From assembly GCA_017654935.2 (NCBI GenBank), contig CM065693.1, forward strand, positions 20,562,591-20,626,590: 64,000 nt of DNA, in the 5' to 3' direction. Within the stretch, counting starts at the first letter, position 1. Each line of letters opens with the position of its first letter. The DNA is from Phymorhynchus buccinoides. Lineage: Eukaryota; Mollusca; Gastropoda; Neogastropoda; Raphitomidae. The position numbers were made by a program, and so were the translations under genes. Below the pieces are notes generated by a model. That model was not told where the DNA came from, did not search any database, and worked only from the letters and a program-made list of their open reading frames with translations. Shown here piece by piece: positions 52,705 to 63,895 of the stretch.

Positions 52705-53010
52705 AAGCCTTCTTCTTCTTCTTCTGTGTTCCCAGGCCATATGGCCATAATGAGTAAGGTTTTCAGTTCTCACTGGTCTCCCCGCTGCGTACAGCCGACA
52801 CATTCTGATTTTGGAGTAGCTCAAAGGAGAAAAATTTGGAAGATGTTTTTGAAAAAAGGCAGGAGGATGGGCCAATAAGTCAGAAAGATAGATGACAGAA
52901 AGCAAAGGGAAAAGGCAGAGTCAAAGACTGGTAGATTAGAGGAAGTTACAAGCACAGAACTTCCAGAAGGTGGGGGAACTATTTTTACAAAAGACCTCCG
53001 GTATCCCCAC
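52705..53010 (+). repeat. Family B copy
   Basis: CTTCTTCTTCTTCTGTGTTC to CCGGTATCCCCACAGGG. Confidence 0.8.
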
Positions 53011-53015
53011 AGGGA

Positions 53016-53560
53016 GACATACAAGCCAAGTTTACAAGTTACCGTACTGGCAGAAAACACTTTTAAATCACAAGTTACCAAAAAATGTAACTGTATTACA
53101 GGTCCATCAGAAATATTCTGTGACTGTGAAAGAGGAAAAAAGAGCAGTTATAAACAACGCAAACAACAACCAGCTAAAACAAATGTACAGATTTTGATGC
53201 CAATAAAGCAGTTTCCCATATTTTTTTGGTAATAAAAAAAATCACAACACCAAAACAACATCAAATCAAATGACTTTAACAACACAAAATACTAGCATGC
53301 AAAAACTAGAAAGCACTGACTAAGTACAAACCACATTCAAGAACACTCCTCAATCTGTTGGTGTACAGCCCAGTTTTCAACGCAGGGCATGCTCTAGGCT
53401 TTTAACATGTAGAATAAAAGATGGGAAGTAACTCAAACCATACTACAATTCTCTTGGTTGTGTATCTTAAAAAAAGAGCTGAAACTTGGTCTTTCACCTC
53501 AAGAGAGGAAAACTTGCAAGAAATTATTTTATCAACACAATAAGACTTGTTTGTTTGTTT
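53016..53560. other. AT-rich stretch, nothing recognised
   Basis: No supported frame or duplicated family. Confidence 0.4.
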
Positions 53561-53565
53561 GTCTT

Positions 53566-53715
53566 ACCCTGCCTTAAAGACTCCAGGGATCATCCCAACA
53601 GACAAAGCACTTGAACACTATGGTACAAATGCACCAGCTAGGGATGAGAACATTATGTGAGTGACCGATTTTGATTACCCCACCACGTGGGCAGCCACAC
53701 TCTGACTTTGGAGGA
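53566..53715 (+). repeat. Family C partial copy
   Basis: TACCCTGCCTTAAAGACTCC to CACTCTGACTTTGGAGGA. Confidence 0.8.
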
Positions 53716-54257
53716 AGAATTTAAATGATCCCCAGCTTTAAATAGCTTAAACTGTTATTTCAAGCATGACACCTTCGTAAGACACATGCTATTTAATAAA
53801 AATATGTTATAAACTTTAAAATTGGTTCATAGCAAATAACACACGTGAAGAGGGTAATAAAACAAACAAAAAACCAGATTCTTGGATGACAGACCAGATT
53901 ATCTCCAAATTTTATTCAAATCTGACTCCTCATAACTTCTTGAACAGCTTTGCTCTTCGACAGACAGACTGAAAAAGCATATAAAACTCCTCAGCAGTGG
54001 TAAAAAGATGATTCAGCTTTCAAGGAACTTCCAAGTATAGACTGTCACATTTCCGCCCCCCTTTCCCATTTTCTTTTCTGCAGTGTAAGTAGCAGACTCT
54101 TCACAGACTTTAATCAACAGGACAGAAACAGTAATACTGTACACAACATACAACCTTTTCAGTTTTGGCACACCTTTTGACTATCACAACATTGAGAATT
54201 AGGCTGTGTAAACATATACGATGAACTTCTGCACGGAAATCCAGTAAATAACTAGGT

Positions 54258-54530
54258 ATTAGGTACTTTATAGTCACAGAGGCATCTGTGTGAAACTCGG
54301 GTTGCTCCCACCTGGGGAGCAGTACGTACAAATTCCACGGCAGTTAAAAGTCGGTAAGAGCAGGGAGAAATCCTGCTGCCTGGTATGACCAAATTGATAG
54401 CTAGGCTTCCCAGTTCTGCCCCCACTCCCTCCTCACCCCCCAAAAAAAAATGGGTAGGTGCTCCATTGGAGAGCAGCCCGAATTTCACAGAGGTAAGTCT
54501 CTGTGACTAGAATATACCAAATACTAAAAA
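54258..54530. mobile_element. Two opposed SINE family A 3' fragments
   Basis: Minus-oriented piece 54258-54330 (GTACTTTATAGTCACAGAGG) and plus-oriented piece 54455-54530 (CTCTGTGACTAGAATATACC) face each other. Confidence 0.75.
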
Positions 54531-54904
54531 AGAAGGAAAAAATAACGCGTTTCTGCACAAAAACGTGTGCGCTTATTTTTTCTTTCTTTCTTTTACTTAT
54601 TTATGGGTTTCCGTGCGAAAGTTCCACGTATGTGTGTACGTGCGCTTGAGAAAAAGTCTGTCAGTGACAACATTTGAACCGAGATTATAATACATTACTT
54701 TTGATTACAGTAAAAGTAGGCAGAATAGGACAAGGATCGATGGAAAGAAACTGTTGAACAACCTATCATTATATGACAAACATGAGATAAATAAGGATGC
54801 ATAAAACAAACAATGTATCCATTTGGTAGAAAAATGTATTGATAAATAACAGTGAAATAGTGATCAGCTAGATACATGGATGCAACTGGATAAAATCCAA
54901 AAAC

Positions 54905-55025
54905 AGGCAAGGCAGGGGTCCAGGGGCCGCTTAGGCCCGTGGCAGGGTACAGGGGCGGAGGGTCAGGGGGGCATTGCCCAGGGTACAGGGGCGGAGGGTC
55001 AGGGGGGCATTGCCCCTCTGAAGCT
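54905..55025. repeat. GC-rich element L fragment with a 37-bp duplication
   Basis: GGCAGGGGTCCAGGGGCCGC as in 14120-14145, then GGGTACAGGGGCGGAGGGTC repeated twice. Confidence 0.75.
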
Positions 55026-55180
55026 GAAGAAAAAGCAAAATCATACTTAATCTGAAGCTTATTCCAGGCTTGTAAAGAGAGAATTCAACACTTTTTTCCC
55101 CTTGAACCAAATTTTTTTGGGGGGGTCAAAATTTGTAAAAACAGGCGCCGCCTCATATGCGAGGCAAGATTGCATCCGTG

Positions 55181-55337
55181 TACCGTATTTTTCGGACTAT
55201 AAGGCGCACCTCCCAAATTTGACACAAAATTCAGATTCGATTGTTATATTTTCTTACTGTTTTAGTAGTCATATTATAAAGCACAGGGGTCTCAGTCTGG
55301 GAAAAAAGCATCGCCTTATAGTCCGTAAAATACGGTA
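55181..55337. mobile_element. Complete 157-bp MITE, CCGTATTTTtCGG family
   Basis: TACCGTATTTTTCGGACTAT ... ATAGTCCGTAAAATACGGTA; inverted repeats of about 26 bp bounded by TA. Reference copy for fragments at 1905, 15307 and 41264. Confidence 0.9.
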
Positions 55338-55583
55338 GATAAGACGTGCTATTCATTTTGTCATTTAACTGCTATGCTGAACAGATCCTGGATGCGTAGT
55401 TTTATTCCATTCTCCTTTCACAATCGCATTCCACAAAAATAACGGGAGATTCTACTATGATCAGTTCGGTGTGATATACATTACTCAATGAAACTCACCA
55501 ATGCACAAGTTCTGTCAAAACTAACTGATGCATTTGCAGGACCAAAAAAATGCAAACAAAATATATAAGAAAATTAAAAAACA

Positions 55584-55720
55584 TACCGTAAAATGCGGAC
55601 TATAAGCCGCTACTTTTTTCCTCAACTTTGACCCATGCGGCTTATAGACTGGTGCGGCTTATCTGTGGATTTTTTCCCCATTCTACATTTATCAGTAATA
55701 TTAAATCTGTTTTTTGTTGT
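55584..55720. mobile_element. Truncated MITE, TACCGTAAAATGCGG family
   Basis: Inverse of the right end of 62801-63188 (GCGGACTATAAGCCGCTACT). The other end is missing. Confidence 0.75.
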
Positions 55721-56498
55721 TTTAAAACAAATTGTTGGGTGAAAGCTGGAAGCTACAATTACAAAAGGAAAAAAGATATTTTTTGGTGGTGTTAAACTCA
55801 TTTCACAGATTACATATTACACAATTGTGATGCAGCACAGGAAAACAAGGCTAATGTTATAAATGATCACTTTTGACTTATTCATATTTTCAGAAAGGCC
55901 AGAGACAACAGATTAACAGGCAAAAAACAGAATTCATCCATCTCTAATAGTTTATTTTTAACAATTTTTCAATCAATCAAATCTCTCTCTCTTTCTTTCT
56001 CTCTCTTGTGGCTGCCCGACTTTAGCCTCCTTTTCCTGTGCTGCATCACAATTGTTTCTTTACTCCAAATGTAGATCTTTTAATTACAAAAATGGCAGTC
56101 CTCCGCTCAGTTAAAAAACATGGTGTAGGTATGCCTAACAGCATTGTGTGCATTTGTAACAGAACAGCAGCAGGTGGCTACTAACATGTGTGTGTGCGTG
56201 CATGTGTGAGTGCATGTACACAAATTTATGAAACTGCTTTTAGAGAAGGATAAACTATTTCCAAATACTGAGAATTATTTTCAAAGAATATTAAATCCAT
56301 TTTCAGAGAATTTAACAAACTTCTTGAGAAGACAACTTCCAGGCAAAACCACTTCTAAAAATCACAAAACTACACCCAAAATCACAAAACTACACCCAGA
56401 GAGAGCAAAACCATGAATAGAAAATGTATACTGCTTTGAGGAAACACAAAAACATCTTGATAATGCAAAACTAGTCGTGAAACGCAAAAATTACTACT

Positions 56499-56640
56499 GT
56501 GCCGTAAAAACTGGACTATAAGACGCACCTGTATATAAGCTGCATCCCTTAAATTGACAAAATGTTAGGTATTTATTCACATATAAGCTGCACCAGTAGA
56601 ATAGAATACAAAACAAACATCAAAGCAGCAGCGAAACCCA
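56499..56640. mobile_element. Truncated MITE, left end of the 62801 family
   Basis: GCCGTAAAAACTGGACTATA, then AGACGCACCTGTATATAAGC, as at 62801-62900. Confidence 0.75.
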
Positions 56641-56649
56641 AGAAATAAC

Positions 56650-57410
56650 TTGGCAGTCAGTTTGTTTGTTCTGTACACAATACACACTCCACAGCGGTTG
56701 TAAACAAGACATAAACACGCTTCAATGCTCACTTTCACATCCTTGTTCGACACACATTAAATAAATAAATCAAACAAACACATTAAATTGGATTCATAAA
56801 ACCATTCCTCAAGAATTTTCTCTTCAATGTTAACACTTTTATTCAAATATTATTCTGTTTGTCAATAAACTGAACTTTATAGAACATGGCTAGTAAAAAA
56901 AATAACAAAGTTCACAATACTAGAATTATTATCAAATTTTTAAGCTAAATCTTTTTCCTATGCATCCATCAACATTCCAAGTATTGAATAAATTAACTCA
57001 TCAAATAAATTGCATACTTTGGAACCTGGCAAAATCACTCATACAGGCTCCAACTTAAACATGGTCACCTCAAATTATCATTCATAGCATATTTATCTCA
57101 CTCAAGTATTGGCTAATTTTCTTTATCGATTCATTTTTTTAGAACCTGACACTATGGCTTACAGATACAAAAATTAACTTTGTTTTTACAACCATCAAAA
57201 TCTTCATTGAGGCTACAACTCACAAACTCATGGATTTCATTCATCAATGATTTCTTTGGTGTAAAATGCTCATATATCTCGGCACAAACTGACATAAACC
57301 GTCTTTACAGGTTGAAAGGTACAGAGAATAGGGAAACAAATACCACCAACAAAAACACTCAGCAAGTTTGTCAATGAAACAGTTTCTAGCTTTCCAAGCA
57401 CATTTTTTAT
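56650..57410. other. AT-rich stretch, nothing recognised
   Basis: Several AT-rich frames without motifs or splice context. Confidence 0.4.
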
Positions 57411-57411
57411 T

Positions 57412-57712
57412 ATCTTCTTCTTCTGTGTTCCCAGGCGATATGGCCATAATGGGTGAGAAACATAAGTGTCTGGTTTTCAGTTTTCACTGGTCTCCCCCCG
57501 TTGCATTCAGCCAGCACATAGGAAAAAATGTGGAAGGTTTTTGGATAAAAGGCAGGAGAATGGGCCAATAATTCAGAAAGATAGTAGATGACAGAAAGCA
57601 AAAAGGAAAAAGGCAGAGTCAAAGAGAGGGACACATTAGAGAAAGTTACAAGCACAGAACTTCCAGAAGGTGGGGGAACTAATTATACAAAAGACATGGT
57701 ATCCTAATGGGG
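57412..57712 (+). repeat. Family B copy
   Basis: CTTCTTCTTCTGTGTTCCCA to CATGGTATCCTAATGGGG. Confidence 0.8.
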
Positions 57713-57896
57713 AGAGACTCATGCAGGGCGGGGTCGACCAGCTCCCCGAATGGAGGCACGAGGTATCCACCCACTGCCACAAGCTGCTCAGGTACCGGGT
57801 ATTCATAAAAAGATCTTACTGTAATTGCGCACCTCTTAAAGATGATGTGCATTCAAACTAACCCAGCCAATCCACTATCACTCCTGCAGGATCACA

Positions 57897-58467
57897 TTAA
57901 AGGTGGACCCTGACGGATGAGTTTTTGCAAGAAACACTTCGAGATCACAAGAAAGACTGCCTTTTCAAGGATCGGAACACTCACTTTGCTCTGGTTTCTT
58001 AGAAATCAAACCGTCAAAACGGCGATTCCTCCTTGGCGGAGATGCCGGAGAGAGAAACCATTTTGGATGGGGTGGGTGGAGGTCACTCATTGTGGTTGAA
58101 ACTTTTTTTTTGGTAGTGCAGTAAAAAAAAAAAAAAGGGAGCTATTTTCTGTGTTGTGAGTGAAACTCCTTTAGGTAAACTGTATAAAATTTAACAAAAA
58201 AATTAGTAAAAAGTCTTGTATTGTGAAAATATTGTGCAAACGATTTGGTCTAAACTCAGGCGGCCATTAAAAAAGAGAAGTCACATGCCTTCTCTTTCAC
58301 TGAAAGAATTTGACTTCCAGCACCTCCGCCAAGAAGAAATCGCCGATTTGATGGTTTGATTTCTGGGAAACCAGAGCAAAATGAGCATTGTGATTTTTGT
58401 AAAAGGTGCTTTCCTGGTGATCTCAACATATTTCTTGCAAAAACTCATCTGTCAGGGTGCCTCTTTA
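57897..58467. mobile_element. 571-bp inverted-repeat element
   Basis: TTAAAGGTGGACCCTGACGG ... CTGTCAGGGTGCCTCTTTAA. Inverted similarity extends about 180 bp (GCAAGAAA / TTTCTTGC; CTCTGGTTTC / GAAACCAGAG; TCCGCCAAG / CTTGGCGGA). Confidence 0.85.
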
Positions 58468-58679
58468 AGGGATGACAAATGTCAGCCTGGAGGTAGAATG
58501 GAGGACTAACTACCAGGTACACTGTCCTTATGTGCTACATTTTTTCTTTGAGACCTCTTGCTATCCTCACTCTCCTTTCATTCGAAACCACACACCCATC
58601 TTAGCAGCTTCAAGAAAAAAACAAGAGGTATGGGTTGCGTCCCTTATTTGAAATCCCTTGTAACCAGCCTGCACCCTCT

Positions 58680-59002
58680 TTATTCTTCTTCTTCTTCTTC
58701 CTCGTTCGCTCAAACAGTTTCCTGTCATATGAGCGTAGATGCGTCATGCTGCCGTTATGCGCCTCACTAAGAAATAGTTAGGCCCAGCATGTCCGACTTC
58801 GACTGAAGAAATCTTTGTAAGAATCTATAGAAAAAAAGGCACGAGAATGGACCAGTAAGACAGAAAGATAGCAGATGACAGCAAGCAAAGGGAAAAGGCA
58901 GAGTCAAAGAGAGTGACAGAATTAGAGGAAGTTACAAGCACAGAATTTCCAGAAGGTGGGGGAACTATTTGTACAAAAAGATCCCCGGTATCCCCACGGG
59001 GA
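58680..59002 (+). repeat. Family B copy, full length
   Basis: CTTCTTCTTCTTCTTCCTCG to GGTATCCCCACGGGG. Confidence 0.85.
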
Positions 59003-59166
59003 CCTCTTTATTCAATCAAACCATTAACAAGTCAGCAGGGGCACAACAAGGGGAGAAAATTAAAACAGCCAAAGAGGTAGAATGTGGAAAGCTAAAAAGC
59101 TAAACGATCACCAAGTGTTACATTTCTTCTTCTTCAAGATCCCTTGTAACCATCCTCGGCAAAGGT

Positions 59167-59292
59167 CAAGATGTGCCACCCCCCCCTGCATTTCTCGGTT
59201 AATTCCATTTTTCCGTTTTTGCCTTTCTTACCAAACATAAAGCTGTATTTCATTAACCTTTTCAGCTAATTATCTTTTTGGAATACTAACCC

Positions 59293-59329
<37 letters not shown>

Positions 59330-59570
59330 ATAAGATGGAAAAACGCAATGAACCACGACTGTGACAAATGCTGCGGTGTACTGCAGTACATAGGGGGGGG
59401 GGGGGGGTCCTATTAGATAATGGCCTTTATCATGACTGCAATTAATTATTGAACAAAGATAATTAGCTGAAAATGTTCATAAAATACAGCTTCATGTTTG
59501 GTAAGAAAGGCAAAAACGGAAAAATGGAATTAACCGAGAAATGTAGGGGGGGGGGGGCACATCTTGACCT
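59167..59570. repeat. Inverted repeat around a poly-C/poly-G pair
   Basis: CATTTCTCGGTTAATTCCAT (59190) is inverted at 59528 (ATGGAATTAACCGAGAAATG), and ACCAAACATAAAGCTGTA at 59498. A C-run (59298-59329) and G-runs (59394-59407, 59547-59557) face each other. Probably one large palindromic element. Confidence 0.8.
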
Positions 59571-59611
59571 TTACCCCATCCTCAATAACAGGCATGTCGT
59601 CAAACCCCATG

Positions 59612-61757
59612 GGGAGAGGGCGCTATCTATCTACCTAAAATCTATCAATTCGTTACATCTCTTCTTGTAGCGCGTCCTCCCAACAAGGCTAGGGAACTGT
59701 CTACCTAAAATCTATCCATTCGTCAGGCGTTAGCGTTACATCTCTTCTTCTAGCGCGTCCTCCCAACAAGGGAAGGGAACTGTCTAACTAAAATCTATCC
59801 ATTCGTTACATCTCTTCTTGTAGCGCGTCCTCCCAACAAGGCAAGGGAACTGTCTACCTAAAATCTAACCATTCCCAGCCATTTCGATACATCTCTTCTT
59901 GTAGTGCATCCTCCCAACAAGGCAAGGGAACTGTCTACCTAAAATCTATCCATCAGGCGTTACATCTCTTCTTGTAGCGCGTCCTCCCAACAAGGCAAGG
60001 GAACTGTCTACCTAAAATCTATCCATTTGTCAGGCGTTACATCTCTTCTTGTAGCGCGTCCTCCCAACAAGGCAAGGGAACTGTCTACCTAAAATCTATC
60101 CATTTGTCAGGCGTTACATCTCTTCTTGTAGCGCGTCCTCCCAACAAGGCAAAGGAACAGTCTACCTAAAATCTATCCATTCGTCAGGCGTTAGCGTTAC
60201 ATATCTTCTTGTAGCGCGTCCTCCCAACAAGGCAAGGGAACTGTCTACCTAAAATCTATCCATTCGTGAGGCGTTACATCTCTTCTTGTAGCGCGTCCTC
60301 CCAACAAGGCAAGGGAACTGTCTACCTAAAATCTATCCATTCGTCAGGCGTTAGCGTTACATATCTTCTTGTAGCGCGTCCTCCCAACAAGGCAAGGGAA
60401 CTGTCTACCTAAAATCTATCCATTCGTCAGGCGTTAGCGTTACATCTCTTCTTGTAGCGCGTCCTCCCAACAAGGCAAGGGAACTGTCTACCTAAAATCT
60501 ATCCATTCGTCAGGCGTTAGCGTTACATCTCTTCTTGTAGCGCGTCCTCCCAACAAGGCAAGGGAACTGTCTACCTAAAATCTATCCATTCGTCAGGCGT
60601 TAGCGTTACATCTCTTCTTCTAGCGCGTCCTCCCAACAAGGGAAGGGAACTGTCTACCTAAAATCTATCCATTCGTCAGGCGTTAGCGTTACATCTCTTC
60701 TTGTAGCGCGTCCTCCCAACAAGGCAAGGGAACTGTCTACCTAAAATCTATCCATTCGTCAGGCGTTAGCGTTACATCTCTTCTTGTAGCGCGTCCTCCC
60801 AACAAGGCAAGGGAACTGTCTACCTAAAATCTATCCATTCGTCAGGCGTTAGCGTTACATCTCTTCTTCTAGTGCGTCCTCCCAACAAGGGAAGGGAACT
60901 GTCTACCTAAAATCTATCCATTCGTGAGGCGTTACATCTCTTCTTGTAGCGCGTCCTCCCAACAAGGCAAAGGAACAGTCTACCTAAAATCTAACCATCC
61001 CCGGCCGTTACGCTACATCTCTTCTTGTAGCGCGTCCTCCCAAAAAGGCAAGGGAACTGTCTATCCAAAACCTAACCATCCCCAGCCGCTACGTCACATC
61101 TCTTCCCATAGTAGCGCATCCTCCCAACAAGGCAAGGGAACTGTCTATCTAAAACTTAACCATCCCCAGCCGTTACGCTACACCTCTTCTTTGTAGCACG
61201 TCCTCTCAACAAGGCAAGGGAACTGTCTATCTAAAGCCTAACCATCCCCAGCCGTTACGCTACACATCTTCTTTGTAGCACGTCCTCTCAACAAGGCAAG
61301 GGAACTGTCTATCTAAAGCCTAACCATCCCCAGCCGTTACGCTACACCTCTTCTTTGTAGCACGTCCTCTCAACAAGGCAAGGGAACTGTCTATCTAAAG
61401 CCTAACCATCCCCAGCCGTTACGCTACACATCTTCTTTGTAGCACGTCCTCTCAACAAGGCAAGGGAACTGTCTATCTAAAACTTAACCATCCCCAGCCG
61501 TTACGCTACACCTCTTCTTTGTAGCACGTCCTCTCAACAAGGCAAGGGAACTGTCTATCTAAAACTTAACCATCCCCAGCCGTTACGCTACACCTCTTCT
61601 TTGTAGCACGTCCTCTCAACAAGGCAAGGGAACTGTCTATCTAAAACTTAACCATCCCCAGCCGTTACGCTACACCTCTTCTTTGTAGCACGTCCTCTCA
61701 ACAAGGCAAGGGAACTGTCTATCTAAAGCCTAACCATCCCCAGCCGCTACGCTACAC
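59612..61757 (-). repeat. ~77-83-bp array of MBD2/3 exon tail plus donor (about 26 units)
   Basis: Minus strand unit: AGGACGYGCTACAARGAAGA, G, then intron start (GTGTAGCGTAACGGCTGGGG) and filler ending CCTTGCCTTGTTGAG. Seven units next to the exon keep GTGTAG after GAAGAG or GAAGAT; about 19 farther units read GAAGAGATGTAAC, so the GT is lost. Farther units occur with and without a 6-bp GCTAAC segment. Confidence 0.93.
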
Positions 61758-62002
61758 CTCTTCCCTTAGCGCGTCCTGCAACCTCCGCCTGGCCTCGAAG
61801 ACCCTCTCCTCCTGGCGCCGGATGTCCTCCTCGGAGACTAGCATGTGCTGGATGTGGGGCTGGCTGGGCTCCAGGTTCACCCCGGGGTTCTTGGCCACCT
61901 GGGACCGGCTGCTGCTCTGTCCCGTCACGGGCGCCGTGTTGAGGTGCAGGGCCGCCGAGATGCTCTGCAGGATGCACTCCGTCGTCAGTTCGGGGCCCAG
62001 CC
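61758..62002 (-). CDS. MBD2/3: MBD2/3 methyl-CpG-binding-domain protein, one exon
   Basis: 81 codons plus two bases. LGPELTTECILQSISAALHL matches the MBD2/MBD3 block after GLQGVGP; NTAPVTGQ, KNPGVNLEPSQPHIQHMLV and SEEDIRRQEERVFEARRRLQ match the C-terminal region whose coiled coil binds p66/GATAD2 in the NuRD deacetylase-remodeller. The MBD itself and the upstream exons lie beyond the right edge. Acceptor GCGCAG|GG (split Gly codon). The 3' boundary is ambiguous: either donor GAAGAG|GTGTAG, or read-through to V and a TAG stop six bases later, giving a shortened C-terminus. No next exon was recognised downstream. The exon end is also the first unit of a long minisatellite. Confidence 0.9.
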
Positions 62003-62069
62003 CTGCGCACATGTCAGGAGAACATAATAAATGAAGAGAATGAACTCAACAATTTGGTTTTGCCTTGCC

Positions 62070-62350
62070 TCAAGGCTGTGCCAGACCAACTGACATAGGC
62101 TAGAACGCCAAGGCTACATCAAAATATTATGCTCTGCATAGCTATGCGGGGATTGTCTTTAGCCATGACAAGCTCCTAGCATCACATCATCAGTCTCCAA
62201 AATCCTCCGAAGTCGGAGTGTGGCTGCCCATGTGGCGGGGTAATTAAAAACGGTCACACACATAATGTTTTCATCCCTAGCTGGTACATTTTTACCATAG
62301 TGTTCAAGTGCTTCGGCTGTTGGGATGATCCCTGGAGTCTTTTAGCCAGG
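62070..62350 (-). repeat. Family C copy
   Basis: CTTGCCTCAAGGCTGTGCCA to GTCTTTTAGCCAGGGTA; lies 68 bp upstream (transcript order) of the MBD2/3 exon. Confidence 0.85.
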
Positions 62351-62800
62351 GTACAATAACAGCACAACAATTTGGTTAAATTGTCTTGGTTAAAAATGGT
62401 TTGATGTAGCCTTGGCGTTCTAGCCTATTTTCATGAAGCTCACGGAAGAACATTATTTGGAACATCTTTTGGAAGAAAGACAGGAGAATTGGCCAATAAG
62501 AGAGAAAAATAGTAGATGACTGTAAGAAAAGGAAAAGTCATGGAGTCAAAGAGAGTGATAGATTAGAGGAAAGATTATTACAGATTGTTATTGCCTTGGG
62601 GGGATATAATCCATACAATATGGTAGTCTAAGTTGCATTTGTAAAAAAAAAAAAGATAGGTTTTTCAATTAGCAAGACTTTTTGCTATAATGACAATAAC
62701 AAAAATTCCAGATCAGTTTTTCAGAATGGAGATGTCTTCTCCGCTCTCTGGTGGTCAGTAGGAGGCGCCATGGTGTAGTTGGTTAGTTTCGACTTGTAGG

Positions 62801-63188
62801 TACCGTTAAAAACTGGACTATGAGACGCACCTGTATTTAAGCCGCATCCCTTAAATTGAGAAAACATTAGGTATTTATTCACATATAAGCCGCACCAGTT
62901 TATAAGCCGCAGAGAAAATTATATGTGCACACAAATATACAAATTCTCCTATCAGAACATGAGTATTCAATGCTCTCAGACACTTTAAACATGAGATTTG
63001 AATCTATTGATCACCAAAACCAGTTTTGAGTCTAAAGAAGTTCAAAATAGGCTGAAGAATGTCACCAGAAACAGATTTAATCATACTGATAAATGTGTAG
63101 TGGGAGAAAATCTGCCGCATCAGTCTATAAGCCGCATGGGCCAAAGTTGAGGGGAAAAGTAGCAGCTCATAGTCCGCATTTTACGGTA
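62801..63188. mobile_element. Complete 388-bp MITE
   Basis: TACCGTTAAAAACTGGACTA ... CATAGTCCGCATTTTACGGTA-type ends, bounded by TA. Internal TATAAGCCGCA words are repeated in both orientations. Confidence 0.85.
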
Positions 63189-63260
63189 GGTAGGTAGGTA
63201 GGTAGGGACAGGCTTCATCAGCATAGGCCTCACGGCCTATAAATCGTCCCCTCAATATTA
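63188..63260. repeat. LINE tail with (GGTA)n
   Basis: GGTAGGTAGGTAGGGACAGG and CGGCCTATAAATCGTCCCCT match the tail at 22850-22925. Confidence 0.8.
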
Positions 63261-63279
63261 TGTCTGTTTGTTTATGACA

Positions 63280-63500
63280 GCTATGTAACCCAACAGGTTT
63301 GTGAGTGCGCTGATTCGAACCCAGCTGTGTACGAGGCGTTGTGTCCTTGGGACAGATATACTCCTATTTCAAGGTCCTTCGGATGAGACCTTAAACTGAG
63401 GTCCTGTGTGAGAACACATGCATAAGATCTTGCGCACACGTTAAAGCCCATTCCACTATTCGGTATGAGAAGGCAAAAAGAAGAGTAGGCCATGTTGTGA
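63280..63500 (+). mobile_element. tRNA-derived SINE copy
   Basis: The strand is approximate because the copy is truncated at both ends. The body AAGGTCCTTCGGATGAGACC and GCCCATTCCACTATTCGGTA is shared with 33325-33548 and 32098-32225. Confidence 0.7.
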
Positions 63501-63532
63501 TAGTGAGATGGATAACACAAACTCACAACAGT

Positions 63533-63647
63533 GTAGAGTGGCACAGTGGTAACACGTCCGCCTCGTGTCAAGTAAACCCGAGTTTGAACCTGGGTACAGT
63601 GGATTTTTCCTCTCACTTTGCACTAGGCATTACGGTCTGAATGTTGA

Positions 63648-63678
<31 letters not shown>

Positions 63679-63895
63679 CATGTGCCCATGGATGCACTTA
63701 GCACACATTAAACCCAGTGGCAACGAAAAAGTTGTCATTTGGTCAAAATTTACCCCGCCTTCATTCCTCATCAGTCACACACACACACAAAAAAAAAGGG
63801 TGGCGCGCCTCTGGCTGCGATGCGCTCTCCAGGTGGGAGCAACCCGAATTTCACATAGATGCCTCTGTGACTATAAAGTACCTAATACCTAAAAA
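63533..63895 (+). mobile_element. SINE family A, near full length
   Basis: tRNA-like head GTGGCACAGTGGTAACACGT and GAGTTTGAACCTGGG, body TTTGCACTAGGCATTACGGT, 3' part GGTGGCGCGCCTCTGGC ... CTGTGACTATAAAGTACCTA. Best reference copy in the window; a partial copy follows at 63915-64000. Confidence 0.88.

Noticed and set aside
59612..61757. CRISPR-like appearance of regular ~80-bp repeats (also 10533-11878)
   Set aside because: There are no variable spacers, the whole unit repeats, the unit derives from an exon end, and the DNA is eukaryotic.
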